Below are positions 25,092 to 32,528 of a DNA stretch of 64,000 nt, in pieces; the first letter of the stretch is position 1, and each line of letters begins with the position of its first letter. Under the pieces are notes generated by a model that had not been told where the DNA came from, ran no database searches, and saw only the letters and a program-made list of their open reading frames with translations. Source of the DNA: CAZAGD01 sp049699975 (GTDB lineage Bacteria; Desulfobacterota; SM23-61). A program made the position numbers and the translations under genes. The DNA is taken from NCBI GenBank assembly GCA_049699975.1, contig JBNAWB010000001.1, positions 1 to 64,000 on the forward strand, read 5' to 3'.

Positions 25092-25118
25092 TAAAGTTTG
25101 TCCATAAATTGACGATAC
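25092..25118 (+). promoter_or_regulatory. sigma-28 (FliA) promoter of the first fliL-like gene
   Basis: TAAAGTTT (25092-25099), exactly 11 bases, then GACGATAC (25111-25118). The enterobacterial FliA consensus is TAAAGTTT-N11-GCCGATAA, so the -35 is perfect and the -10 matches six of eight. A FliA sigma factor is encoded at 47473-48270. The start codon of the next gene is 60 bases downstream of the element. Confidence 0.8.
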
Positions 25119-25177
25119 CTTTTTGGGTAATCCTTAAATTTTTTGGCGAATTCGTCAGATATACTAATGAGGGTAAT

Positions 25178-25732
25178 ATGGATGAACCCAAGAAAAGAAT
25201 AAATTCGCAAAATGATTTAGAGAATAGTTCTCTTGTTTCTGAAAATAAGGAAGCTACGCCGCTCGGTCCTCTTAAAAATAATAAAAAAAAGTTCTTAAAA
25301 TTGGGATTAATTTTAATATTTTTAATTGCCAGTGGAGTTGGGTTGGCTTTTTATTTTCAGCTAATAGAAATGCCTTCCCCAGCTAAAAATAAAGAAGCAA
25401 AAGCCAACGAGCCGGCTAAAGAAATTTCCGTAGGACCCATGATTAAACTTAGTCCGCTTATTATAAATTTGAATGAAACAGAAGGTAGACATTTCCTTAA
25501 AGTCACTTTAGTTTTAGAAGCAGAGCAAGCTAAATTTTTAGAGGAAATCCAAGCCAAAACTTCGCAAATTACCAATATGATTATAATCCATCTGAGTGAT
25601 AAGAAACTTGCAGATATTCATCAGCGGGATGCTAAAGAAAATTTAAAAAAAGAACTTTTAGAAAAAATGTCTAACCTAATAGGCGGAGGGAAGGTCAAGC
25701 AAATTTATTGGGAAGAATTCATATACCAATAA
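25178..25732 (+). CDS. fliL: FliL-family flagellar basal-body-associated protein, copy 1
   Basis: A 184-residue protein. A charged cytoplasmic tail of about 45 residues precedes one transmembrane helix (LGLILIFLIASGVGLAFYF). A periplasmic domain follows with the FliL pattern: KLSPLIINLNETEGRHFLKVTLVLE, then IIIHLSDKKLADI, then a C-terminal EEFIYQ. FliL proteins surround the stator and tune motor torque. The tail is longer than in the second copy at 38347. Placement behind a sigma-28 promoter suggests late expression with the motor genes, which are not in the window. The ATG at 25178 follows GAGGG; the frame is open upstream but overlaps the promoter. Confidence 0.82.
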   Translation: MDEPKKRINSQNDLENSSLVSENKEATPLGPLKNNKKKFLKLGLILIFLIASGVGLAFYFQLIEMPSPAKNKEAKANEPAKEISVGPMIKLSPLIINLNETEGRHFLKVTLVLEAEQAKFLEEIQAKTSQITNMIIIHLSDKKLADIHQRDAKENLKKELLEKMSNLIGGGKVKQIYWEEFIYQ

Positions 25733-25893
25733 TAAGAGGAAAAATTTGCCTATCCTTATTTGTTGATTTTAAAAAGTCCGCTAAATAACCGCTAATGATC
25801 GTGGTCATGAATTTTTAAAAATTGATAATAATTAAAGCAATTTAAGATAAAAAATTAAAAAATAAAGGCGGTTAAAAAAAGCATTAAGTTTTT

Positions 25894-25909
25894 AGGCATA
25901 TGAATTGCA
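25894..25909 (+). promoter_or_regulatory. sigma-54 promoter
   Basis: AGGCATATGAATTGCA has the invariant GG (25895-25896), 10 bases, and GC (25907-25908), with CAT and TTGC flanks as in the -24/-12 consensus. The start codon of the next gene is 37 bases after the GC, leaving about 25 bases of leader. Confidence 0.65.
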
Positions 25910-25945
25910 TAGAAGATAATTGAATAAATTTTTGAGGAAGTGGCG

Positions 25946-26401
25946 ATGAAGATAAAAGGCCTTAGCGAAAATATAAATTCGCTATTAGCAGCAAAGAATA
26001 AAAAAAATATTTTGCCGGAGAAAACTAATTTTCAAGATGTGCTCCATAAAGCTTGCACGAATATTAAAGAGAATAAACCAGAAATCTCTTTTTTATGCCC
26101 AACATCAATTAACTTTCCTCAGCAAATAAATACAAATAGGTTCATTATGAATTCCTGGGGAATAAAAACTATAGAAGATACTTTGGACCTCTTAGAAAAT
26201 TATAAAGATCATCTTCTCAATCCTAACGTTTCCACAGAAGAATTGAAAAAAGAATTAATTATTTTAAATAACAAAGCAGATGAAATGGGTCGCATCTTCC
26301 AGAGCGAAGGAGTTGACAAAGACCTCTTGAAAATCGTAGAAGAAATTAAAATGCTTTCTAAGGCGGAAGTAGAAATAATTAATCGCGGAGATTATGATTG
26401 A
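25946..26401 (+). CDS. uncharacterised protein in the flagellar locus, behind a sigma-54 promoter
   Basis: A 151-residue cytoplasmic protein that I do not recognise. It has no signal peptide or membrane segment. Residues 1-30 are basic (MKIKGLSENINSLLAAKNKK) and are followed by NFQDVLHKA. The C-terminal half is helical with a probable coiled coil (TIEDTLDLLENYKDHLL, then ELKKELIILNNKADEMGRIF). GAGGAAG precedes the ATG at 25946. It has a readable sigma-54 promoter of its own and stands directly before the sigma-54 activator gene. A flagellar regulatory, chaperone or assembly role is inferred from position only. Confidence 0.6.
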   Translation: MKIKGLSENINSLLAAKNKKNILPEKTNFQDVLHKACTNIKENKPEISFLCPTSINFPQQINTNRFIMNSWGIKTIEDTLDLLENYKDHLLNPNVSTEELKKELIILNNKADEMGRIFQSEGVDKDLLKIVEEIKMLSKAEVEIINRGDYD

Positions 26402-26479
26402 ATATATCCTCTGCCCTTTTTCTAAAACCCTCTTTTTTACCTCTTCTCTATCTTTTCTGAGAGCAAAAATTTTCAAAAA

Positions 26480-26493
26480 GTCAAAAATGTGAC
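26480..26493. promoter_or_regulatory. FleQ-box-like palindrome (candidate enhancer)
   Basis: GTCAAAAATGTGAC is an inverted repeat, AGTCA/TGACT when one flanking base on each side is included. It resembles the published FleQ consensus GTCANTAAATTGAC in both half-sites. It ends about 100 bases upstream of the sigma-54 GG at 26594. A second such site at 38154 has nearly the same distance to its promoter. Confidence 0.45.
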
Positions 26494-26592
26494 TCTCACT
26501 GAAAATATTTTTTTGACTATTTTGGGGAATTTTACTTTTTGGACCGCACTTTAAATAGCCTAACTTTCGGTAATTAAATAATTCTTTATGAA

Positions 26593-26608
26593 TGGCACAA
26601 TAATTGCT
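26593..26608 (+). promoter_or_regulatory. sigma-54 promoter of the activator operon
   Basis: TGGCACAATAATTGCT matches the -24/-12 consensus TGGCAC-N5-TTGCT at every conserved position. It is the strongest of the six sigma-54 sites in the window. Transcription would start near 26619, leaving a leader of about 145 bases before the activator ATG. Confidence 0.85.
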
Positions 26609-26614
26609 GTCTAA

Positions 26615-26634
26615 ATTAACCGACATTAACCGAC
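26615..26634. repeat. tandem 10-bp direct repeat at the predicted transcription start
   Basis: ATTAACCGAC occurs twice back to back (26615-26624 and 26625-26634), immediately downstream of the sigma-54 promoter. The 10-base period places both copies on one face of the helix. FlrC and FleQ-type activators are known to bind downstream of some promoters, so a regulatory role is possible. Confidence 0.4.
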
Positions 26635-26719
26635 AGAAGTTTAGAAGATTTCAAAATTATCTTTAAGAAGCAATATTATCAACCATGATTGATAAATATG
26701 AAAGTCTTCTTTTAGATCC

Positions 26720-26734
26720 TTAATCCTGGATTAA
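26720..26734. repeat. inverted repeat in the leader of the activator gene
   Basis: TTAATCC and GGATTAA are perfect inverted 7-base arms around a single T. It lies 30 bases before the start codon. It could be an operator or a small mRNA structure near the ribosome site. Confidence 0.3.
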
Positions 26735-26763
26735 ATCAAATTTACTATTGGGGATAATTATCT

Positions 26764-27864
26764 ATGAATGGTCTGGAAACGGTTAATAAGGATGTAGAAG
26801 AAAGAAGTAGAGAAAAGAAGAGTTCTATCCCAAAATTATTTGCTGAAGCCTTACCAGAGGCCAATGGCCGCCAAATATTTAAAGAATTTTTAGCCGCCTT
26901 TTCCGGTTCTCCACCCCTTATTACTCAAAACAAGAAGATGCTGGAAATTCTTGCTTTATGTCAAAAAATTGCCTCCAGCAAAGCCACCGTTCTTCTGCAA
27001 GGCGAAAGCGGGACCGGAAAAGAACTTTTAGCTAAATATATCCATTCCTTAAGTCCGCGGAATAAAGGACCTTTTGTAGCGGTAAATTGTGCTTCTTTAC
27101 CTGAGTCTTTATTAGAAAGTGAATTATTTGGCCATGAGAAAGGTGCATTCACCGGAGCCATTGCCAAAAAAATAGGCAAGTTTGAGTTAGCTCATGGCGG
27201 AACCATCCTTTTGGATGAGATTAGTGAGATGAATACTTTTCTCCAAGCCAAGATTTTAAGGGTGCTCCAAGAAAGCGAAGTGGACCGTATTGGTGGCCAT
27301 CACCCTATTCCCATCGATATTCGAGTCATTGCCACAACTAACCGGCATTTAGAGACCAGTGTGCAAAAAGGAGAATTTCGGGAAGATTTATATTATCGTT
27401 TGAATGTAGTTAATATAAAAATACCGCCCTTAAGAGAACGTCCCGAAGATGTTCCCCTCTTGGCCGATCATTATCTAAAATTTTACGCCCAAAATTATGG
27501 GCGGGCCGTGGAAAATATATCTCCCGCAGCCTTAGCTTGGCTCCAAAATCAGGAGTGGAAAGGTAATATAAGAGAACTTAAAAATAAAATAGAGTATGCG
27601 GTGCTGGTCACAAATAAGAACTTTTTAGATGTAGATGATTTTGCAGAAAAAGAAGGGACGCTGATTGAACCCAACCTCTTTCCCGCCCATGATTCTTTGT
27701 GCTTAAAAGATATGGAAAGGAGGTTAATTTTAAGAGCACTGGAGGCCACTAAAGGCAACCGCACGCAAGCTGCTAAAGTATTGGGGATCAGTATTAGAAC
27801 ATTAAGAAATAAGCTCAATGAATATAAAAAAGGTAATAGAGACTTAAAAATTTTTGAGGATTAA
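26764..27864 (+). CDS. sigma-54-dependent activator lacking a receiver domain (FlrC/NtrC class)
   Basis: A 366-residue enhancer-binding protein. Residues 1-50 are a short unassigned tail. The AAA+ domain carries Walker A GESGTGKE (80-87), the sigma-54 contact loop GAFTGA (about 127-132), ILLDEISEM (Walker B) and RVIATTNRHL. A Fis-type HTH is at the C terminus (GNRTQAAKVLGISIRTLRNK). FlrC and FleR have an N-terminal phospho-receiver of about 120 residues; here it is absent, so regulation must come from a partner protein or from expression level. It precedes flgB by 5 bases and is the natural activator for the sigma-54 promoters in this locus. Confidence 0.9.
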   Translation: MNGLETVNKDVEERSREKKSSIPKLFAEALPEANGRQIFKEFLAAFSGSPPLITQNKKMLEILALCQKIASSKATVLLQGESGTGKELLAKYIHSLSPRNKGPFVAVNCASLPESLLESELFGHEKGAFTGAIAKKIGKFELAHGGTILLDEISEMNTFLQAKILRVLQESEVDRIGGHHPIPIDIRVIATTNRHLETSVQKGEFREDLYYRLNVVNIKIPPLRERPEDVPLLADHYLKFYAQNYGRAVENISPAALAWLQNQEWKGNIRELKNKIEYAVLVTNKNFLDVDDFAEKEGTLIEPNLFPAHDSLCLKDMERRLILRALEATKGNRTQAAKVLGISIRTLRNKLNEYKKGNRDLKIFED

Positions 27865-27869
27865 TAAAA

Positions 27870-28286
27870 ATGAGCGAACTCTTAGGGAGAAAATTATTCG
27901 ATAAAACCATTCTTTATCTCCAAAGGTCTTTGGGCTTGAGGACGTTAAACCAAAGAGTTATTAGCAATAATATTACTAACGCGCACACCCCTGGATACAC
28001 TCCTAAAGAAATTCCTTTTCAAAGATTATTAGATCAAGCTTTAGAAAAAGCTAATGGCCTTTTTATAGCTAAAACCAATGCCCAGCATTTGCCTAATTAT
28101 CCTGAAGAGAGTTACCTGCTGGAGGCAATGGAAGAGAAACTTTCCTCGCTGCCTACTGATGAGGAAGTGCAGATAGAGAAAGAAATGGCTAAATTAGCTG
28201 CCAATAATCTCATGTTTCAAGCAGAAGTGCAAGCCCTTTTAAAGAAATTAGAAGCTTTGAAACTAACTATCTCAGAAGGGAGGTAA
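27870..28286 (+). CDS. flgB: flagellar proximal rod protein FlgB
   Basis: A 138-residue rod subunit at the base of the axial structure. The rod-protein signature appears as VISNNITNAHTPGYTPKEI, followed by the short middle region typical of FlgB and a helical C-terminal pair (EKEMAKLAANNLMFQAEVQ). It starts 5 bases after the activator gene and 7 bases before flgC, so the two rod genes are co-expressed with the activator under sigma-54. Confidence 0.92.
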   Translation: MSELLGRKLFDKTILYLQRSLGLRTLNQRVISNNITNAHTPGYTPKEIPFQRLLDQALEKANGLFIAKTNAQHLPNYPEESYLLEAMEEKLSSLPTDEEVQIEKEMAKLAANNLMFQAEVQALLKKLEALKLTISEGR

Positions 28287-28293
28287 GCATTAT

Positions 28294-28800
28294 ATGAATT
28301 TATTAAGAGCCATGGCCATCAGTGCCAGCGGCCTGCAGGCCCAAAGATCGGTAATCAAAGCTACGGCTACCAACTTGGCGAATACCCAGACTATAAACCC
28401 GGAAAATGGGCTGCCCTACCCAAAAAAATCGGTCATCTTCTCTCCCCAAAATTATGGCCAGCCTTTTTTAGAAATTCTCCGAAGCAAATTGCCTTGGCCA
28501 CAAAGCTTAGCTAGAACCCATATTGCCCATCTTCCCCCGTTAGAATTTTGGACTCCAGATTATGCGCCGCGACCTGAAGGTGTGACCGCGGAGATAATTA
28601 CTGATCAGGAAGGATTCAAAAAAATATATGATCCTACTCACCCCCAGGCTGATGAACACGGATATGTTCTTTTGCCCGACATCAATTTGGTAGAAGAAAT
28701 GGTCAAATTAATGATGGCCGTGCGGCAATACGAAGCGAATGTAACTTCATTTAACTCCATTAAAAATATGATCATGAAAGCTTTAGAAATTGGGAAGTAG
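28294..28800 (+). CDS. flgC: flagellar proximal rod protein FlgC
   Basis: A 168-residue rod subunit. The N terminus MNLLRAMAISASGLQAQRSV with ATNLANTQTI and the C-terminal DINLVEEMVKLMMAVRQYEAN are the conserved coiled-coil termini of rod/hook proteins. The middle segment is slightly longer than in enteric FlgC (134 residues). An AGGGAGG upstream supports the start. Confidence 0.92.
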   Translation: MNLLRAMAISASGLQAQRSVIKATATNLANTQTINPENGLPYPKKSVIFSPQNYGQPFLEILRSKLPWPQSLARTHIAHLPPLEFWTPDYAPRPEGVTAEIITDQEGFKKIYDPTHPQADEHGYVLLPDINLVEEMVKLMMAVRQYEANVTSFNSIKNMIMKALEIGK

Positions 28801-28821
28801 AAAAAAATTCGAGGTGCGCAG

Positions 28822-29130
28822 ATGGATGATTTAAAAGTGCAAGGAGGTAGGCTTAAAAATTGGCCGGAATTACCAAATTTAAACAGCCCTTACCAAACCG
28901 ATCAGAAATTTACTTTAGACTTTCAGGAATTTTTGCAAAAATCTCTGGCCGAAACAAATAGGGAAATGATCAAGAGCGATGAGCATATTAAAGAAATGAT
29001 CGGGGGGCAAAAAGACGTACACGAGACTATGATCGCCTTAGAGGAAGCAAACCTTTCCTTACGTTTACTGCTGCAAATAAGAAACAAGTTGCTTGCTGCT
29101 TATGAAGAGATTATGCGCCTGCAGTTCTGA
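28822..29130 (+). CDS. fliE: flagellar hook-basal body protein FliE
   Basis: A 102-residue protein that joins the MS ring to the rod. The conserved C-terminal half reads FQEFLQKSLAETNREM, then KDVHETMIALEEANLSLRLL and QIRNKLLAAYEEIMRLQF, closely following the FliE family. It lies between flgC and fliF, the standard order. Confidence 0.92.
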   Translation: MDDLKVQGGRLKNWPELPNLNSPYQTDQKFTLDFQEFLQKSLAETNREMIKSDEHIKEMIGGQKDVHETMIALEEANLSLRLLLQIRNKLLAAYEEIMRLQF

Positions 29131-29142
29131 AAGGAGTAAGCT

Positions 29143-30780
29143 ATGGCGACATCTTTAATTGATCAAATGCAAAAACTCTTGAATTCTCCAACTAAAAATA
29201 GAAATTTAGCTGTCGCTTTAATCCTCATTTTATCTTTGGTCAGTTTTGGTTCTTTAATTTATTGGAACAATACTCCTGACATGCAAATTTTGTTTACTAA
29301 CCTTATGCCAGAAGATGCGGGAGAAATAGTGCATAAATTAAAGGAGAAAAAGATTCCTTTTAAGATTGCCCATAATGGTACCGCCATCTTGGTTCCCCGA
29401 GATCAAGTCTACGATACTCGCCTGGCTTTAGCTTCGGAGGGCCTACCTAAAGGAGGAGGCATAGGATTTGAAGTTTTTGACCGCCAAAATTTAATTACCA
29501 CAGATTTTATGCAAAAAATGAATTATCAAAGGGCGCTGCAGGGTGAGTTAAGTCGGACTATTAAACAAATTAAGGCGATAGAGCAAGTACGTGTCCATAT
29601 TGTCACTCCTAAAGAATCGCTCTTTATCAGTGAACAGAAAAAACCCACCGCGTCAGTATTTATTAAAACACGAGCAGGGGCCTCCTTAGAACCTGCCCAA
29701 GTAGAGGGGATTATCCATTTAATAGCCAGTTCAGTAGAAGGATTGGAACCGGGCAATGTAACTGTGGTCGATACTTCGGGAAAAATTTTATCCAAAAAAA
29801 GTCTCCCTAATTCTTTGGCTTCCTTAACAGCCAGCCAAATAGAATTTCAAAAGAATATTGAAGAAAGCTTAAAGAAAAAAGTGCAGACCATGCTGGAAAA
29901 TGTTTTGGGAGCCCATAGAGTTATTGCCCAGGTTACCGCGGATATTGATTTCCAACAAGTGGATATATCGGAAGAAAAATTTGATCCCCAGGCTATAATC
30001 CGCAGTGAACAGAAGATAATCGAGCGCAATCTAATGTCTTCAGGAGTGAAGAAAGGGGAGGAGGAGAAAGGTGTCCCACCGGATAAGGAAAAATCTTTAA
30101 ACCCTCCCAAAGTTACGGGCGAGACAAGCGCCAATAAAATGCTTAATAGCCCCTGGCCATTTAATGCTAATTCTTTAGAAAGGCAAAACGAAATTCGTAA
30201 TTATGAGATCTCTAAGATAAATAAGCATATAAAAAATCCCGTGGGCACCCTAAAAAGACTCTCCGTAGCTGTAATGGTTGATGGCACTTATCAAGAAATG
30301 GTGGATAGCAAAGGTAAGAAAACCAAAAAGTATTTACCTCGGCCCCCGGAAGAAATGAAAAGTTTGGAGAATATTGTTAAGAAAGCTGTGGGATTTAACC
30401 AAGAGAGAGGGGATCAATTAGAAATTATAAATATGCCTTTTAATTTAGCCGCCAATGAAGAAGAAGAGATGAAAGCAGCTCCCCGGGAAAGTATCTGGAA
30501 GGAATATTTGCCCATCGCTTATAAACCGCTGACCAGCTTAATTTTAGCAACCCTTTTTATCTTTTTCGTAGTTAGACCTCTTTTGAAGAGAATGTCGTTT
30601 TCCATGAAAGAAACTATGGCGCCGACAGAGCTTGCTCCTGTTCCAGCTATTGCACCAGAAACCGCCCCTGAACCGAAGCAATTGGACTTACGGACGCAAA
30701 CTATAAAATTAGTAAAAGGAGATGCTGAACGGGCAGCAGGCGTAGTGAAGGCTTGGATCAACGAAAAAGGTGAGAGGTAG
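29143..30780 (+). CDS. fliF: flagellar MS-ring protein FliF
   Basis: A 545-residue inner-membrane ring protein. A first transmembrane helix lies at about residues 21-41 (LAVALILILSLVSFGSLIYW) and a second at about 464-482. Between them are the ring-building motifs, including YDTRLALASEGLPKGGGIGF and VRVHIVTPKESLF. The C-terminal cytoplasmic tail binds FliG. GAAAGGAG precedes the ATG. The end lies 4 bases before the fliG start. Confidence 0.93.
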   Translation: MATSLIDQMQKLLNSPTKNRNLAVALILILSLVSFGSLIYWNNTPDMQILFTNLMPEDAGEIVHKLKEKKIPFKIAHNGTAILVPRDQVYDTRLALASEGLPKGGGIGFEVFDRQNLITTDFMQKMNYQRALQGELSRTIKQIKAIEQVRVHIVTPKESLFISEQKKPTASVFIKTRAGASLEPAQVEGIIHLIASSVEGLEPGNVTVVDTSGKILSKKSLPNSLASLTASQIEFQKNIEESLKKKVQTMLENVLGAHRVIAQVTADIDFQQVDISEEKFDPQAIIRSEQKIIERNLMSSGVKKGEEEKGVPPDKEKSLNPPKVTGETSANKMLNSPWPFNANSLERQNEIRNYEISKINKHIKNPVGTLKRLSVAVMVDGTYQEMVDSKGKKTKKYLPRPPEEMKSLENIVKKAVGFNQERGDQLEIINMPFNLAANEEEEMKAAPRESIWKEYLPIAYKPLTSLILATLFIFFVVRPLLKRMSFSMKETMAPTELAPVPAIAPETAPEPKQLDLRTQTIKLVKGDAERAAGVVKAWINEKGER

Positions 30781-30784
30781 AAAC

Positions 30785-31804
30785 ATGGCCACCCAAACCA
30801 TTACTGGACCGCAAAAAGCAGCCATCTTGTTGTACAGCTTGGGAGAAGAGTTAGCCACAGAAATCGTGAAGAAGTTGGACGAGTCCGAAATAGAAAAGAT
30901 TGGCCAATCCATGGCCAATATTTCCAGTATTTCTCCCGAGACAATAGAGACTATTTTAGGGGAGTTCCATCAATTAGCTGGTAAATCTTCTTTCCTGCCC
31001 CCGTTAAGCCCTGCGGGTAAAACTCTTTTTCTTAAGAATATTTTGACTAAAACTTTAAATGGCGAAAAAGCCCAAAGTCTCTTAGAAAAATTTAAAGAAG
31101 AGAAAAGATGGAATTTATTTAAAAAATTAAGCCAATTAGACTCCAGGGCTTTATTTAATTTCCTAAAAAATGAGCATCCGCAAATTATTGCGGTGATCTT
31201 GGTTCATCTGGATCCGCGGCAAGCCGCAGCAACTTTAAGAGAATTTCCTAAGAATATGCAAGCAGAAATATTATACCGCATTTCCCAAACAGAAAACGTT
31301 TCCCAAAACATTTTGGAGGATATCGATCGTTCTTTGCAAAAAGAGATCATGCAGGTTGAGCATTTGGAAAGAGGGAAATTAGGTGGTATCCAATCGGTGG
31401 CCGAGATATTAAATCAAATGGATAGTGAGACGGAAGAAAATATCCTGCAGCAGATGGAAGAGTTTAAAAGCGGGATCGCGGAAGAAGTTAGAAAATTGAT
31501 GTTTATCTTTGAAGATTTGGGAGAAATTGATGACCGCAGTATGATGGCCATTTTAAAAGAGGTCAATAATGAGACGCTAAAATTGGCTCTTAAAACAGCC
31601 TCGGATAGATTGAAAGAAAAAATTTTCAAAAATATGTCGGAAAGAGCGGCCCAAATGTTGAAAGAGGATCTGGAAATAATGGGGCCAGCTCGCTTGAAAG
31701 ATGTGGAAAATGCTCAACAGGAGATTATTAAGATAGCTAAAAAGTTAGAGGCGGAAGGGAAAGTCATGTTGCTAAATAAAGGGAAGGAGGAAGTTTTTGT
31801 TTAA
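30785..31804 (+). CDS. fliG: flagellar motor switch protein FliG
   Basis: A 339-residue rotor protein linking FliF to the C ring and interacting with the stator. Visible features are TGPQKAAILLYSLGEELA (N domain), FLKNEHPQIIAVILVHL with the EHPQ motif of the middle domain, and the C-terminal torque helix region EVRKLMFIFEDLGEIDDRSM. The ATG at 30785 gives the normal N terminus; the frame is open for five codons upstream inside fliF. Confidence 0.94.
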   Translation: MATQTITGPQKAAILLYSLGEELATEIVKKLDESEIEKIGQSMANISSISPETIETILGEFHQLAGKSSFLPPLSPAGKTLFLKNILTKTLNGEKAQSLLEKFKEEKRWNLFKKLSQLDSRALFNFLKNEHPQIIAVILVHLDPRQAAATLREFPKNMQAEILYRISQTENVSQNILEDIDRSLQKEIMQVEHLERGKLGGIQSVAEILNQMDSETEENILQQMEEFKSGIAEEVRKLMFIFEDLGEIDDRSMMAILKEVNNETLKLALKTASDRLKEKIFKNMSERAAQMLKEDLEIMGPARLKDVENAQQEIIKIAKKLEAEGKVMLLNKGKEEVFV

Positions 31805-32516
31805 GAATTTGTCTTGGAGCAATACAAAAGATGAAGGAGAAAAGAAAGAAATTTCAGTAGATTACCGAAGGAGCCCTTTTGCGCCCAGCCCCATGGCTTG
31901 GCCCCGGATCAATCCCGGGATAAAAAATAACTTTCGCCCTGCTTATTGGGAAAAGTTGGAAAATGAGATAATCCAACAGGCTAAAGAGAAAGCCTTCTTT
32001 ATAGAAAAAGAGGCTTATGAAAAAGGGTTTGTCCAAGGGGAAAAAAATGGTTGGGAGATGGCCCAAAAGAAATTAGCCGTTCTTTGGGATAATTTTCAAA
32101 AGCTCTTCCATGAATTGGAGAAGAAACTGGAAGAGCTTTATAGCCAAAATGAACGGGCATTGATCAAACTCGCTTTAGAGATAACTAAGAAAATATTACA
32201 ACAAAACCACCTCCACTTAGAAGACACTATTGTAAAGACTTTATCAGCGGCCTGGCAATATGTAAAGGAAAATAAAAAAATTATAATCCATCTGCATCCC
32301 AAAGATTATGAATATCTAATGGCTAATTCCCCGCGATGGCCTTTTCCTTATGCCGAAAAAGAGTTGGGAAAAGTAGAATTGGTAGCCGATTCGACCATTT
32401 CCCGGGGGGGATGCTATTTGCAGACCGCTGTGGGAGATATTGATGCTACCTTAGAGACGCAATATGATCAACTTGTTTCTTTAATTTGGCAGAAAGTGAG
32501 CAAAGAAAGGGATTAG
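31797..32516 (+). CDS. fliH: flagellar export apparatus protein FliH
   Basis: A 239-residue regulator of the FliI ATPase. The central region is a long charged helix (AYEKGFVQGEKNGWEMAQKK) with the GxxxG-type spacing seen in FliH. The C-terminal domain contains LALEITKKILQQ and KVELVADSTISRGGCYLQT, family hallmarks. It starts at TTG 31797 within the end of fliG, with AAGGAGG at the correct distance, so translation is coupled. Confidence 0.88.
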   Translation: MFKNLSWSNTKDEGEKKEISVDYRRSPFAPSPMAWPRINPGIKNNFRPAYWEKLENEIIQQAKEKAFFIEKEAYEKGFVQGEKNGWEMAQKKLAVLWDNFQKLFHELEKKLEELYSQNERALIKLALEITKKILQQNHLHLEDTIVKTLSAAWQYVKENKKIIIHLHPKDYEYLMANSPRWPFPYAEKELGKVELVADSTISRGGCYLQTAVGDIDATLETQYDQLVSLIWQKVSKERD

Positions 32517-32528
32517 GATAATAAGCGC

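Larger units (their letters stand above)
26402..26763. other. regulatory intergenic region upstream of the sigma-54 activator gene
   Basis: About 360 bases without a convincing gene. In order it holds a FleQ-box-like palindrome (26480-26493), a near-perfect sigma-54 promoter (26593-26608), a tandem 10-base repeat (26615-26634) and a 15-base inverted repeat (26720-26734). A minus-strand open frame through here lacks any family likeness and is taken as chance. Confidence 0.6.

Noticed and set aside
26264..26626. A minus-strand frame of 120 codons in the regulatory region before the activator gene
   Set aside because: It overlaps a + strand gene, the sigma-54 promoter and the FleQ-like site, and its translation shows no recognisable family.
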